Origin: Reichenbachiella ulvae
GTDB lineage: Bacteria; Bacteroidota; Bacteroidia; Cytophagales; Cyclobacteriaceae
Direction: 5' to 3'
Assembly (NCBI RefSeq): GCF_025833875.1
Contig: NZ_JAOYOD010000001.1
Span: 2,294,001-2,358,000 of the forward strand
Length of the DNA: 64,000 nucleotides
The translations under genes and the position numbers were made by a program. The notes under the pieces were generated by a model. That model did no database searches. It was not told the origin of the DNA and was given only the letters and a program-made list of their open reading frames with translations. The first letter of the stretch is position 1. Each line of letters begins with the position of its first letter. Shown here one piece after another: positions 1 through 9,292 of the stretch.

Positions 1-414
1 ATAAAGTGTACGTTCGTGCTGGGCTGTATACATGAGGTCTGGAAAACCGTCATTGTTATAATCTCCCCAGGCTGCTCCCATCTTTACCCCAGAGTTGAAG
101 CCACCATCTGCAGCCTCTGCAGTATAATTGTAAGATTCTTTGATACCACTCAGTTCGGTCACATCCGTAAAAGTGCCATCATTGTTGTTTCTGAATAGTG
201 TATTAGAATTGGGGATAGAAGGGTCTTGATCATTTAACCGCCCAACAAAAAAAACATCCAAGTCTCCATCTCCATCATAATCCGCAACAGCAACCCCATT
301 TTGGTTGCTATGAATATCTAAGCCTGATTGCTTTGAAATGGAAAAAAAATGCTGAGATGAAGCCTTGGAATATACCAATCCCCACAGGATCAATAAGAAT
401 AGTAATCGTTTCAA
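1..414 (-). CDS. FG-GAP/VCBS repeat secreted protein (3' part outside window)
   Basis: The first 138 codons are present and the gene runs off the left edge. The likely start is TTG at 414: an in-frame TAA lies five codons upstream and an AAGGCGGG ribosome-binding sequence precedes it. Residues 1-20 form a signal peptide (KRLLFLLILWGLVYSKASS). The mature part carries calcium-binding FG-GAP/VCBS loops such as DYDGDGDLDVFF and DYNNDGFPDLMY, the blade units of a secreted beta-propeller, and NNDGTFTDVT typical of CRTAC1-like proteins. Such proteins are extracellular, but the substrate or partner cannot be inferred. The remainder, which might hold an ASPIC/UnbV or sorting domain, is not visible. 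Confidence 0.75.
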   Translation of the reverse strand, partial: MKRLLFLLILWGLVYSKASSQHFFSISKQSGLDIHSNQNGVAVADYDGDGDLDVFFVGRLNDQDPSIPNSNTLFRNNNDGTFTDVTELSGIKESYNYTAEAADGGFNSGVKMGAAWGDYNNDGFPDLMYTAQHERTLY

Positions 415-484
415 ATAATGCCCGCCTTATGTAATTAATCTTTCCTCTTAACTCGTAAACCTTTGGCCATTGCCAAAGCGTCTA

Positions 485-940
485 TTACCAGGTGGTTGAT
501 TTGATTTTTTGTGCCGCTCGCATGATATCGCGTCTGGATATCTGACCTTTCAACACTCCGTTTTGTGTAACAGGAAAACGCCTAAAATACGTAGTAAGAA
601 ACTCATTGGCGCATTCTACCACATCCATATCTATATCCAGTGTTTTTACATTCTCGGACATAAAATCCTTCACTTTTCCCTTTCCGCTAGGAATATTATG
701 GTATGATGACTGCACTAATACCTTGAGACAATCCTTTTCGGAAAGCATCCCCACCAACTCTCTTCTTTCATTCAAAACAGGCCCGCCTGATATTTTCTTT
801 TTCAACATAACATCTATAGCCTCGGCTATTTCCATATCGGGCGTGAAAGTAATGAGGTCTTTCGCCATGTAATCCGAGATTTTCTCGTACTTGATGTCTT
901 GTTCTTGGGCTATAGCAGCACCTTTAAAGTTCATAACCAT
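485..940 (-). CDS. CBS-domain pair protein
   Basis: This 151-residue cytoplasmic protein consists of two tandem CBS domains (about residues 20-82 and 88-148) with no attached enzymatic or DNA-binding domain. Recognisable pieces are the VKDFM/ISDYM entry motifs and the VGMLSEKD and KGQISRRD ends of the repeats. CBS pairs bind adenosine nucleotides and act as energy sensors, so a stand-alone pair is probably a regulatory subunit; its partner is not evident. The start could be the first ATG or the one two codons later. It is divergent from the sigma-factor gene across a 330-bp spacer. Confidence 0.8.
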   Translation of the reverse strand: MVMNFKGAAIAQEQDIKYEKISDYMAKDLITFTPDMEIAEAIDVMLKKKISGGPVLNERRELVGMLSEKDCLKVLVQSSYHNIPSGKGKVKDFMSENVKTLDIDMDVVECANEFLTTYFRRFPVTQNGVLKGQISRRDIMRAAQKIKSTTW

Positions 941-1270
941 AATAGTAATTTTTAGTGTTCATGCATTAGAATAATACCTATTATATTAAGCTATTTTTGT
1001 CTCAAAATCAAGACCCTGGTTCAAAAAGCACAATATCCTAGGATTATTTCGTTATGTTTTGTACTTTACTAAGATTGAAATCGATGTGTCCAGTTTCAAA
1101 ATGTCATAAAAACTACAAAGACCTAAGTGACTAAGAAGAAAAATACAGATAAAACTGACCTTCAACTTGATAGGATACGTATAAAACATTAAATTTGCGG
1201 GCTCGTATTTCTTATGTCTGTACAGGTATCGAGAAATATTTGGCTCCATAAATAAGGAAAATAAAATCAT
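941..1270. other. Intergenic spacer between CBS gene and sigma-factor gene
   Basis: This 330-bp AT-rich spacer separates divergent genes. I see no convincing small gene. It holds the predicted sigma-factor promoter (1167-1197) and an untranslated leader of about 70 nt. The minus-strand reading frame crossing it overlaps the sigma-factor start and lacks family features. Confidence 0.5.
1167..1197 (+). promoter_or_regulatory. Bacteroidota-type promoter of the primary sigma-factor gene
   Basis: TTG at 1167-1169 is separated by 20 nt from TAAATTTG at 1190-1197. This matches the established Bacteroidota consensus of a -33 TTG and a -7 TAnnTTTG. Transcription would begin near 1200, giving a leader of about 70 nt. 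No start-site data support it. Confidence 0.5.
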
Positions 1271-2143
1271 ATGAGACAGCTTAAGATCACACAATCCATT
1301 ACTAACAGACGTGAAAGTCATACACTTGAGAAGTATTTTACTGAAGTTAGTAGTGTGCCGATGATCACCCCCGACGAGGAGGTAGAATTAGCACAAAGAA
1401 TTAAACAAGGAGATGATCTAGCATTAGAAAAATTAGTAAAGGCCAACCTTAGATTCGTTGTTTCGGTTGCGAAACAATATCAAAACAGAAGTCTTCCATT
1501 GAATGACTTGATCAATGAAGGAAACTTGGGCCTTATCAAAGCAGCTAAGAAATTTGACGAAACCAAAGGATTTAAATTCATCTCATACGCGGTATGGTGG
1601 ATTCGTCAGTCTATCATGCAGGCATTGGCAGAACAATCGAGAATTGTAAGATTGCCGATGAACAAATCTGGTGCGATCAACCAGATCAGAAGAGCATACG
1701 CCGAACTAGAGCAAAAGTACGAGAGAGAGCCAACCGAAGAAGAATTGGCTGATATTCTTGAAATGAAGCCAAGCGAAGTAAGAAACACATTAGGTGCTGA
1801 AGTGAAGCAGATGTCTATGGATGCTCCTTTTGGTGAAGATGAGTCTGGTTCGCTATTGGACGTATTAGAAAACAAGACTACTGGACCTACAGATGGTCAG
1901 ATGGTTTTCAATGATTCTTTGAAAGTTGAAACGATCAGAGCCCTATCTACTCTAACTGCTAGAGAAAGAGAAGTGGTGAAAATGAGTTTCGGAATCGGAT
2001 CTGATAACCCATTTACTTTGGAAGAAATTGGAGACATCATGGGGTTGACTCGTGAGCGTGTAAGACAAATTCGTGAAAAGGCCTTACAGAAGTTAAGAGA
2101 GCCTAATAAAAACCAAAGATTGAAAGAATTTTGCGCGACTTGA
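1271..2143 (+). CDS. rpoD: RNA polymerase primary sigma factor (sigma-70/RpoD)
   Basis: At 290 residues this has the compact length of Bacteroidota primary sigma factors, which lack the long region 1.1 of enterobacterial RpoD. Region 1.2 is at about residues 17-50. Region 2 follows with NLRFVVSVAKQYQN, INEGNLGLIKAAKKFDE and the promoter-melting stretch FISYAVWWIRQSIMQAL. Region 3 begins near residue 135, and region 4 near 225 contains TAREREVVKMSFGIG and the helix-turn-helix LTRERVRQIREKALQKLR. It directs core polymerase to housekeeping promoters of the TTG-TAnnTTTG type seen in this window. The C-terminal tail (KNQRLKEFCAT) is slightly unusual. A rho-independent terminator follows within 30 bp, so it is probably monocistronic. 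Confidence 0.95.
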   Translation: MRQLKITQSITNRRESHTLEKYFTEVSSVPMITPDEEVELAQRIKQGDDLALEKLVKANLRFVVSVAKQYQNRSLPLNDLINEGNLGLIKAAKKFDETKGFKFISYAVWWIRQSIMQALAEQSRIVRLPMNKSGAINQIRRAYAELEQKYEREPTEEELADILEMKPSEVRNTLGAEVKQMSMDAPFGEDESGSLLDVLENKTTGPTDGQMVFNDSLKVETIRALSTLTAREREVVKMSFGIGSDNPFTLEEIGDIMGLTRERVRQIREKALQKLREPNKNQRLKEFCAT

Positions 2144-2170
2144 TAAAGTCAAGCAAGTCTCAAAATATGA

Positions 2171-2197
2171 AACCTCGGCATCTGTCGAGGTTTTTTT
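2171..2197 (+). terminator. Rho-independent terminator after rpoD
   Basis: The stem is AACCTCG pairing with CGAGGTT around a short loop, followed by seven T residues. It lies 28 bp after the sigma-factor stop codon. Confidence 0.85.
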
Positions 2198-2333
2198 GTT
2201 TTATAACCGTGCCATCCGTAACTTCAACACATCCATGTAGTTACATATATAATTATTACAAGATAAAATATAATAATACAAAAGCTTTATTGTTATTATT
2301 GTATTCTAAACTAAAAGCATAAATTCATCCGCT

Positions 2334-4148
2334 ATGCCATTTACCCCCATATCAGGTACGCTTGGAAAGAATCGTGCGGCCCACTTACTTCGGAGAGCCT
2401 GCACAGGAGCTACACCTGCCCAAATCGATGAATTTGCGGCATTAACTGCCGCAGAAGCATTTGCAAGGCTGAATATCGACAACTTACCTAAACCTCTCCC
2501 CCCTGTTGATCCTGCTACTGGTACAGAATGGATCTCGGGTCCAATTGTAGAAGATGTGAACAGCGATAATCTAGGTTCTTTACTGAAGGCTTGGATTGTT
2601 GGACAGATGTTAGGTACAGATGCAGCCCCAGATCAAGTTTTAGCTCATAGTTTTCGTGAAAGAATAGTGTTTTTTATGCACACCCTTTTCACTACCAAAG
2701 AATCAAAAGTTAGAGACACAAAATCTCTATACTATCAATGGGCTCTATTTAGACACTTTGCATTTGATAGAAACGATATAGAAGTACCAACCCCCAATCC
2801 AGATCCAGATTCTACTGAGATACTACCTCCTACTATATACCCAGTCAATTTCAAACATCTGACTAAAAAGGTATGTGTAGAAAACGCCATGCTACAATTT
2901 TTGGACGGTAGACTGAATGTAAAAGGGAGTCCAAATGAAAACTTTGGCAGGGAACTATTAGAACTCTATACCATCGGTCGAGGACTGGAAGGCAATCTAC
3001 CTGAGGCTGAATTTCAAGGTGATTATATCTTCTATACAGAACAAGATGTACAGGAAGCTGCCAAGGTGCTTTCCGGATTCGATCTGGACGTGGACAGAGA
3101 TGCTCTGGGCTTTAATAATATCGATGAAGAAACTGAACTACCCAGAGGTGTAATCAAAGGAGGCAACATAGCTACCCAACATGACACTTCTGTAAAGACC
3201 TTTAGTTCGAGACTAGGAGGAGCTACAATAGAAGCGGACCCCAATCTGCTAACTAATGGAACTAGCCCGAATGAAGAGAGTGTTTTAGATGAAATCAGTC
3301 AGTTGGTAGATATGATCTATGAACAGGCAGAAACTCCCGCACATATATGCAGGCGTCTTTATCGCTTTTTTGTCTATCACGAAGTAGATGAGACCATCCA
3401 ATCAGGTATCATTCAGGACATGGCAGATATTTTTATCGCCAATGAATACAAGCTTACTCCGGTACTGGAAGCTCTGTTTACTAGCGAAGAATTCTATCGT
3501 GGAGCGGCAGGTGTAAATGACGATACCTTAGGAGCAATCATCAAATCTCCACTAGACTTAACAGTGGGTTTCATGAAAAATTTCGGAGTTCAAGTACCTA
3601 GTGCACAAACTGAGGTTGCTAATTTCTATGAGCTTACTCTCGGTATCCTTGGCGCTATGAATGGACAAGGCATGGATCTTTATGAACCTTTTGAGGTAGC
3701 TGGGTATTCGGCTTATCATCAATTCCCACTCTACAATAGATCATGGATCACCACCAATTACCTGACCAATCGCTACAATTACATTCGAACTCACCTATCT
3801 ACTGAAGCGACCTTAGCCATAGGAGAAGTCAATCCCTATGATTGGGTAAAGGCTAATATATCAGATGCTGTGGCTAGTGATGCGCGTCAATTGATTATTA
3901 GTCTGGCTGAGTATCTACTACCTATGAGCAGCGATTTGTCATTTGACGGGACAGGAACGAGTGAATTGACCCAAGAGAGAATGAATTATTTCTTAAGTGC
4001 ATTTCTAATGAATCCTCAAATTGACACTGATCCAGAGCTTGCATGGACCGAACGCTGGAATGGCAATTTGGACATGGAAACTGTAAATAACCAACTGGCC
4101 AATCTGCTCAACGCCATGTTACAGACGCCTGAATATCAACTGATGTAA
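2334..4148 (+). CDS. DUF1800 family protein
   Basis: The 604-residue product matches the DUF1800 family: the N-terminal signature AAHLLRRACTGATPAQID (residues 15-32), FFMHTLFTTKES in the middle, and NENFGRELLELYTIGRG near residue 200. No classical signal peptide is seen. DUF1800 genes are nearly always followed by DUF1501 genes, as here 10 bp downstream. The pair is widespread in Bacteroidota, Planctomycetota and Proteobacteria, and its biochemical role is not established. An outer-membrane barrel and a lipoprotein follow in the same direction, suggesting an envelope role. This link is inferred from context only. Confidence 0.9.
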   Translation: MPFTPISGTLGKNRAAHLLRRACTGATPAQIDEFAALTAAEAFARLNIDNLPKPLPPVDPATGTEWISGPIVEDVNSDNLGSLLKAWIVGQMLGTDAAPDQVLAHSFRERIVFFMHTLFTTKESKVRDTKSLYYQWALFRHFAFDRNDIEVPTPNPDPDSTEILPPTIYPVNFKHLTKKVCVENAMLQFLDGRLNVKGSPNENFGRELLELYTIGRGLEGNLPEAEFQGDYIFYTEQDVQEAAKVLSGFDLDVDRDALGFNNIDEETELPRGVIKGGNIATQHDTSVKTFSSRLGGATIEADPNLLTNGTSPNEESVLDEISQLVDMIYEQAETPAHICRRLYRFFVYHEVDETIQSGIIQDMADIFIANEYKLTPVLEALFTSEEFYRGAAGVNDDTLGAIIKSPLDLTVGFMKNFGVQVPSAQTEVANFYELTLGILGAMNGQGMDLYEPFEVAGYSAYHQFPLYNRSWITTNYLTNRYNYIRTHLSTEATLAIGEVNPYDWVKANISDAVASDARQLIISLAEYLLPMSSDLSFDGTGTSELTQERMNYFLSAFLMNPQIDTDPELAWTERWNGNLDMETVNNQLANLLNAMLQTPEYQLM

Positions 4149-4158
4149 AACCAGGACT

Positions 4159-5859
4159 ATGAAAAGAAGAAATTTTATCAAGAAAATCGGTTTTGCTGCA
4201 GGTGCACCAATCGCCTTTCAGGGCGTTCCTCTTCAAATCCTGCAAGCACAGAACAGATTTCAACAATTGGCTACCCAAGGCTCTAATGACAATGTCCTAA
4301 TCATTCTGCAAATGCATGGTGGAAATGACGGATTGAACACGGTCATTCCAATTGAGAATTACAACCAATATTACAGCCGAAGAGCCAATATTGCTATTCC
4401 ATATAAATCTGGTAACAGGACGCTGATACCACTAGACAGTACTGTGCCTCTGGCAGATCAGGTGGGTGTCCATCCTGACATGACGGACTTCAAAGACATG
4501 TATGATCGTGGAAAGGCGGCAATTTTTCAGGGAGTTTCATACCAGAACAACAATGGATCTCACTTTAGAGGGAGAGACATCTGGTTGATGGGTGGTGATT
4601 ACGATGACTACTTCTCTTCAGGATGGATTGGTCGTTATCTCAAGCAAGAATACGCTCCTTTGCAATACCCTGAAGAATTTCCAAGTGAAGGAATGCCAGA
4701 TCCGCTTGCATTAGAGATGGGAAATGATGTATCTCTCCTTTTCCATCAGGAAGGAAACATTCCTACTTCCATATCTTTGGGAGGAAGCCCTACAGGGCTA
4801 GCCAATTTGGTGGAAAATCTTGAAGGATTTACGGATGATGGATTGGATCCAAGAGGAACTCCGCCTGCCTTTCTCGACGGCAGCCCTTATTCTAAGGAAA
4901 TGGACTGGTTATTAGGTCTTGAAGACAAATCGGAAACGTATATCAAACGACTCGCTGAAATATATGAGTCTGCGGACGAAACTGATTCTTCGGTCAACTA
5001 TCCAGAATCATATCCATTTAATCCCAACTTAAGAAATCCGCTTAGTAATCAATTGAAGCTGGTAGCGAGGTTGATGGGAGGAGGAATCAAAACCAAAGTT
5101 TTCCTGGTTAAAATAGGAGGTTTTGACACACATGCTGAACAAACTGAATCCTATGACTCTACCTATGGAGGGCACGCAGCTCTACTTTACCACATCAGTT
5201 CTGCCATGAGAGCTTTTGACCAGGATCTTCGTGTTAGAGGGTTATCTGAAAAGGTATTGACGGTTTCTATGTCCGAATTTGGTCGACGAATTGCCTCTAA
5301 TGGGTCTTACGGTACAGATCACGGTACAGGCGGACCAGTCATGATGTTTGGGGCTGGAGTAAAACCTGGAATCTATGGAACCAACCCTGATCTAAGCGAA
5401 AACAATGTAGGGATGCAATTTGATTATCGACAAATCTATGCCAACATTCTTTCGGAATGGATGGGTGTAGAAGAGTCTGTAATCAGCAATGATATTTTCT
5501 TCAGAGATTTCATTTCGGGTGCTAATCCTGATGGAGGAAATTACGAACCGATGGATTTGATCAAAGAGGTAGTAACCAGCTCAGACAATTACCTCAAATC
5601 CATGTTTCAAATTGAGTCCATTTACCCTAACCCTGCCACCAACTATGTTCAGGCCATTGTAATGGTAAATGACACACAAAAAGTTAAATTTGAGCTGATC
5701 GACTCATCAGGAAAGGTAGTCAAATCAACTATCCGAAAAATCACTCCTGGTAAACACACGATCACATTCCAGTTGCACGATATGATGCCTGGATTTTATT
5801 TCATCAAAGCCAAATCACCGAAACTCAATGATACAAAACGCCTTTTTATCCGTAAGTAA
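4159..5859 (+). CDS. DUF1501 family secreted protein with T9SS sorting domain
   Basis: The 566 residues begin with a twin-arginine-like leader (MKRRNFIKKIGFAAGAP). The DUF1501 body, related to the sulfatase/alkaline-phosphatase fold, follows with ILQMHGGNDGLNTVIP near residue 50, HFRGRDIW, and SMSEFGRRIASNGSYGTDHG near 375. The last 80 or so residues form a type A Por-secretion (T9SS) C-terminal domain starting at IYPNPATNYV and ending in a lysine/arginine-rich LFIRK. The sequence therefore predicts inner-membrane passage and then T9SS export to the surface. The 3' end overlaps the next gene by 32 bp. The reaction is unknown. Confidence 0.9.
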   Translation: MKRRNFIKKIGFAAGAPIAFQGVPLQILQAQNRFQQLATQGSNDNVLIILQMHGGNDGLNTVIPIENYNQYYSRRANIAIPYKSGNRTLIPLDSTVPLADQVGVHPDMTDFKDMYDRGKAAIFQGVSYQNNNGSHFRGRDIWLMGGDYDDYFSSGWIGRYLKQEYAPLQYPEEFPSEGMPDPLALEMGNDVSLLFHQEGNIPTSISLGGSPTGLANLVENLEGFTDDGLDPRGTPPAFLDGSPYSKEMDWLLGLEDKSETYIKRLAEIYESADETDSSVNYPESYPFNPNLRNPLSNQLKLVARLMGGGIKTKVFLVKIGGFDTHAEQTESYDSTYGGHAALLYHISSAMRAFDQDLRVRGLSEKVLTVSMSEFGRRIASNGSYGTDHGTGGPVMMFGAGVKPGIYGTNPDLSENNVGMQFDYRQIYANILSEWMGVEESVISNDIFFRDFISGANPDGGNYEPMDLIKEVVTSSDNYLKSMFQIESIYPNPATNYVQAIVMVNDTQKVKFELIDSSGKVVKSTIRKITPGKHTITFQLHDMMPGFYFIKAKSPKLNDTKRLFIRK

Positions 5860-6709
5860 AGCATTTATCATCGCTTTCCTTTTGCTGGCAGCCAACCAGA
5901 CCATGGCACAGCGAAACATGAAACCTAAACTTCCCGGATCCGAATACCAAAACTTCCTCAATACACAGTGGTGGCTTGGAATCAAAGCGGGTATGAATTA
6001 CAGCCAACCCATTCCCGGCCAGAGGTATTCCACGATAGACCCTATTAACTATGATTTAGAGCTCCTGGAAAAAGAATACGATCAGTTTAACAAACCTGGG
6101 GTGATGCTTGGCCTGGATATCTCGTTATATCACAAAGGTTTCTCTATCGGCACTCAGCCTGTCTTCAAAAGTATGGGATATAGCTACAACAGTAGTATCG
6201 AATGGACTGGAGACACTGAAACTCAGACCTTCGAAACTGCCTATGAAAGTGAACAAACCATGAGTTACATTGAGCTTCCTCTCAGTGTGAAATACGAATT
6301 CATTCAAAGTGGGAAAGTAAGGCCCTATCTCATGGTAGGCATGCAATATTCCTTCTTGTTAGATGCTAACAAGAAGACCAAAATCACTCACACAGACTAT
6401 CAAAGTGGTTCTCCTGTTTCGTATAGTGGAGGCAATGTTTCTATCAATGTGAAAGATGGCTTTCAAAACTATTATGGAGCACTAGGTGGTATTGGAGCAG
6501 CATTTGACTATTTCAATATCCGTACTGTATTAGAGATCAGCTACAATTATGGCATGAGTTCGATCACCAATACCAAAGCCAGATTCTCAGAAAATGAATT
6601 GGTTTCCCTAGGCGAAACCAATGATGAAATCACCATCAATAATATCAATGCCTCTTTGAGCATTGTGTTCCCATTAAGATATATTGACAAAACCTTCTCA
6701 CCTTATTAA
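5828..6709 (+). CDS. Outer-membrane beta-barrel protein (porin-like, PorT-type fold)
   Basis: The product is 293 residues with a signal peptide ending at about residue 28 (LLLAANQTMAQ). The mature part alternates hydrophobic and polar strands in the style of Bacteroidota OmpA-like or PorT-like barrels (WWLGIKAGMNYSQP, VKYEFIQSGKVRPYLMVGM, GALGGIGAAFDYF). It starts inside the end of the DUF1501 gene, indicating translational coupling. As the preceding protein is T9SS-exported, this barrel may be a surface anchor or channel working with it. That link is inference. No ligand can be named. Confidence 0.75.
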   Translation: MIQNAFLSVSKAFIIAFLLLAANQTMAQRNMKPKLPGSEYQNFLNTQWWLGIKAGMNYSQPIPGQRYSTIDPINYDLELLEKEYDQFNKPGVMLGLDISLYHKGFSIGTQPVFKSMGYSYNSSIEWTGDTETQTFETAYESEQTMSYIELPLSVKYEFIQSGKVRPYLMVGMQYSFLLDANKKTKITHTDYQSGSPVSYSGGNVSINVKDGFQNYYGALGGIGAAFDYFNIRTVLEISYNYGMSSITNTKARFSENELVSLGETNDEITINNINASLSIVFPLRYIDKTFSPY

Positions 6710-6713
6710 TCAG

Positions 6714-7925
6714 ATGAAAAGAGCCATCTTATTACTTTCCCTTATTGCCCTCTTTGTTCAATGCAAAGACGATGAAATCGATCCAAAAGAATCATTTACC
6801 AAAATTTACGATAGTTTCAGAAGTGACCATGACTACAATCCAATTGATGTAGTTGCACTGGATACTGGCTATTTGATCCTGGCGGGTCAAAAATTGAGCA
6901 ATAGCCAATATATGGGCGTTCAATTAATCAAATTGGATGAAGCAGGTAATTACACAATGGAGGACGAAGTCCTACCTGAAGCTTATGTAGCACCAATTGG
7001 AGATTTAGTAACAATCGGAGATAATCACTACTTCCTGACTATGGAGGAACAAGCTTCATATGGCGCTAGACTGGTAGAAGTGATGGGGAATAGCCCCGCA
7101 GATTACAATATCATAACTCCTGGTGGAGGATTAACCTTTCCATTGGCAATGGCTAAAACTGAAAATGACGAGTTGCTAATTTTGAGTTATAACGCTGGGT
7201 CTGAACAAATGGTCATCAGCCTTCATGCTACCGATGGTTCCAGAATTGGAGGAAATGGATATGCCATAGGTGCAGGTGCCACATTTGATGACATTACAGG
7301 CTCAAGTATCTTTGATCACTATATAGATCCCGAAAGAGATGGTCTTCCATTTTTCTGTGGACAAATTCCGGGAGGAGACTATTACTTCAATGGCGTTTAC
7401 GGTTACACCATGTCTTGGGTATTTACCAACTTTGGTAATACGCCCACTGGGCAAGTCCAAGGACAAGGGGCACATGGTGGTATGACTGCTGCGCTACCCT
7501 TAGGAGGTAATTCATTTAGTATTTTTGGTTATCAATACAATGATAATTTCATCAACCCAATCCAAACGGTAGATTATACAAGTAGTCCCTCAAGTGTTGA
7601 TTATTTTTCTCTTCCCTTTTCAGAGTTCAAATCAAGAACTAACGCTAAGATTATTTCTGCAGATTTAGGATTGAGTACTTATTCAATCGTTGCGGCTGAA
7701 TCTCAGTCAAGACAAGTAGTATTGTACTTTTATGATTCCACTAGTGGAGAACTTGCAGGTATACACAAGATCGGACACCTAAATCCATACGAATTGTCAT
7801 CCATCAAACTAGATGCAGACAACAACCTGATGGTTTTAGGAACTACTCTGGTATCTGGCAGGTTGCCAAGAATCTTCTTTAGTAAGATTCCGGAAAAGGA
7901 ACTGTTAGGTTTTGTAGGTCAATAA
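6714..7925 (+). CDS. Putative surface lipoprotein, beta-propeller-like
   Basis: I place the start at ATG 6714, giving 403 residues, because it begins the lipoprotein signal MKRAILLLSLIALFVQC with the lipid-modified cysteine at residue 17. A frame-open ATG 30 bp upstream lies inside the previous gene. The mature part has repeated strands ending in IKLDEAGNY and IKLDADNNLMVLG, suggestive of a WD-like or delta-60 propeller, but I recognise no defined family. It is the last gene of the DUF1800 unit and is followed by a terminator. Confidence 0.65.
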   Translation: MKRAILLLSLIALFVQCKDDEIDPKESFTKIYDSFRSDHDYNPIDVVALDTGYLILAGQKLSNSQYMGVQLIKLDEAGNYTMEDEVLPEAYVAPIGDLVTIGDNHYFLTMEEQASYGARLVEVMGNSPADYNIITPGGGLTFPLAMAKTENDELLILSYNAGSEQMVISLHATDGSRIGGNGYAIGAGATFDDITGSSIFDHYIDPERDGLPFFCGQIPGGDYYFNGVYGYTMSWVFTNFGNTPTGQVQGQGAHGGMTAALPLGGNSFSIFGYQYNDNFINPIQTVDYTSSPSSVDYFSLPFSEFKSRTNAKIISADLGLSTYSIVAAESQSRQVVLYFYDSTSGELAGIHKIGHLNPYELSSIKLDADNNLMVLGTTLVSGRLPRIFFSKIPEKELLGFVGQ

Positions 7926-7951
7926 TAAACTTCTTAAAAAGGACTTGAACG

Positions 7952-7981
7952 GGGTAAGTGCCAAAGCATTTACCCTTTTTT
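7952..7981 (+). terminator. Rho-independent terminator of the DUF1800/DUF1501 unit
   Basis: GGGTAAGTGC pairs with GCATTTACCC (one G-U pair) around CAAA, followed by T6. It is 27 bp after the lipoprotein stop codon. Confidence 0.85.
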
Positions 7982-8063
7982 ATTGAATTAAAAACAAAGC
8001 TTCGAGACTCTAGCAATACCAACTAAATACCTATTTTAGTTCGAAAAGGAGAAAAGCTAGTAT

Positions 8064-9191
8064 ATGTGGAGTTATTGGGAGCAAGATACATTTATTCAAA
8101 AACCTGATTTAGTGGTCATTGGTAGTGGGATTGTAGGTCTATCGGCTGTCATTCGCTATGCAGAAGTCTATCCGAAACATCGGGTTATGATTCTTGAGGC
8201 AGGTCCATTGCCTACTGGTGCCAGCACTAAAAACGCTGGATTTGCTTGCTTTGGTAGTCCTACCGAGGTACTCATGGATCTGGAAAATGAAAGTGAAGAT
8301 CAAGTTCTTGCCAGAATTGAAAAACGATGGAAAGGGCTAGAAAATCTCCAACAACTACTTGGCAAAGAAAATATAGGACTGGAAACTCCTGGCAGCTACG
8401 AGTTGTTTCTTAAAGAAGATCAATCTCTTTTTGATCAAACCTTCTCGCAAATTGATCGACTTAACCGCTTAATCTACCCTACCCTGAAACGTAAAGTCTA
8501 TGAGGTCCATCATTCCATCATTGAAAAAGCAGGCTTTCAAGGAGTTGGTTCAGCCATATCTATCAATGGAGAGGGGCAGATCAACACAGGTCTGATGATG
8601 AAAAACCTCATTGATTTGGCTAAACAAAAACACATTCAAATCTTAAATGGCTATAAAGTAACTTCAATTTCATATCAGGCAGATGGTGTTAATATTCAAG
8701 GGTTAGCAGGTAATATTCATGCCAAAAAATGTATCATAGCCACCAATGGTTTTGGCAAGCAACTACTGCCCGACCTGGACTTAAAGCCAGCTAGAGCTCA
8801 GGTATTAATCACCAAACCCATTGACAACTTACCTTTCAAAGGCACTTTTCACTTTGATCAGGGATACTATTACTTTAGAAATGTCGGTAACAGAGTACTC
8901 TTTGGTGGAGGAAGAAATCTGGATAAGGATAAAGAAACAACCGACAAAATCAACTTTAATCAAAAGATTCAAAGCCATTTAATCGAATTATTAAAAACCC
9001 ACATCCTTCCAAACACCCCCTTTGAAATTGATCAGCAATGGGCGGGCATCATGGGCATAGGCTCTACCAAAGAAACATTGATTGAAAAGATAAATGACAA
9101 TTGTGTGATTTCACTACGATTAGGTGGCATGGGGATAGCCATTGGTAGCCTGATTGGTCGTGAAGCAGCCGAACTGCTCATGCATGAGTGA
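8064..9191 (+). CDS. FAD-dependent oxidoreductase, D-amino-acid-oxidase (DAO) family
   Basis: The product has 375 residues. An N-terminal Rossmann FAD-binding motif (VVIGSGIVGLSAVIRYAE, residues 17-34) is followed by the acidic ribose-binding end of strand 2 (ILEAG). STKNAGFACFG near residue 55 resembles glycine-oxidase and DadA-like proteins. A C-terminal FAD loop, LRLGGMGIAIGSLIGREAA, closes the fold. It should oxidise an amino or hydroxy acid using FAD in the cytoplasm; the substrate is not determinable. The downstream SDR gene is 101 bp away, so co-transcription is possible but not shown. Confidence 0.8.
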   Translation: MWSYWEQDTFIQKPDLVVIGSGIVGLSAVIRYAEVYPKHRVMILEAGPLPTGASTKNAGFACFGSPTEVLMDLENESEDQVLARIEKRWKGLENLQQLLGKENIGLETPGSYELFLKEDQSLFDQTFSQIDRLNRLIYPTLKRKVYEVHHSIIEKAGFQGVGSAISINGEGQINTGLMMKNLIDLAKQKHIQILNGYKVTSISYQADGVNIQGLAGNIHAKKCIIATNGFGKQLLPDLDLKPARAQVLITKPIDNLPFKGTFHFDQGYYYFRNVGNRVLFGGGRNLDKDKETTDKINFNQKIQSHLIELLKTHILPNTPFEIDQQWAGIMGIGSTKETLIEKINDNCVISLRLGGMGIAIGSLIGREAAELLMHE

Positions 9192-9292
9192 GATAGTTTT
9201 CTTATACTTGTTTAAGTAAATCAAACAGAAGCTGCTCAATACATATGAGAGGAGCTCATATTCAATCGGATTACTAAAAAACAAACTACTAC

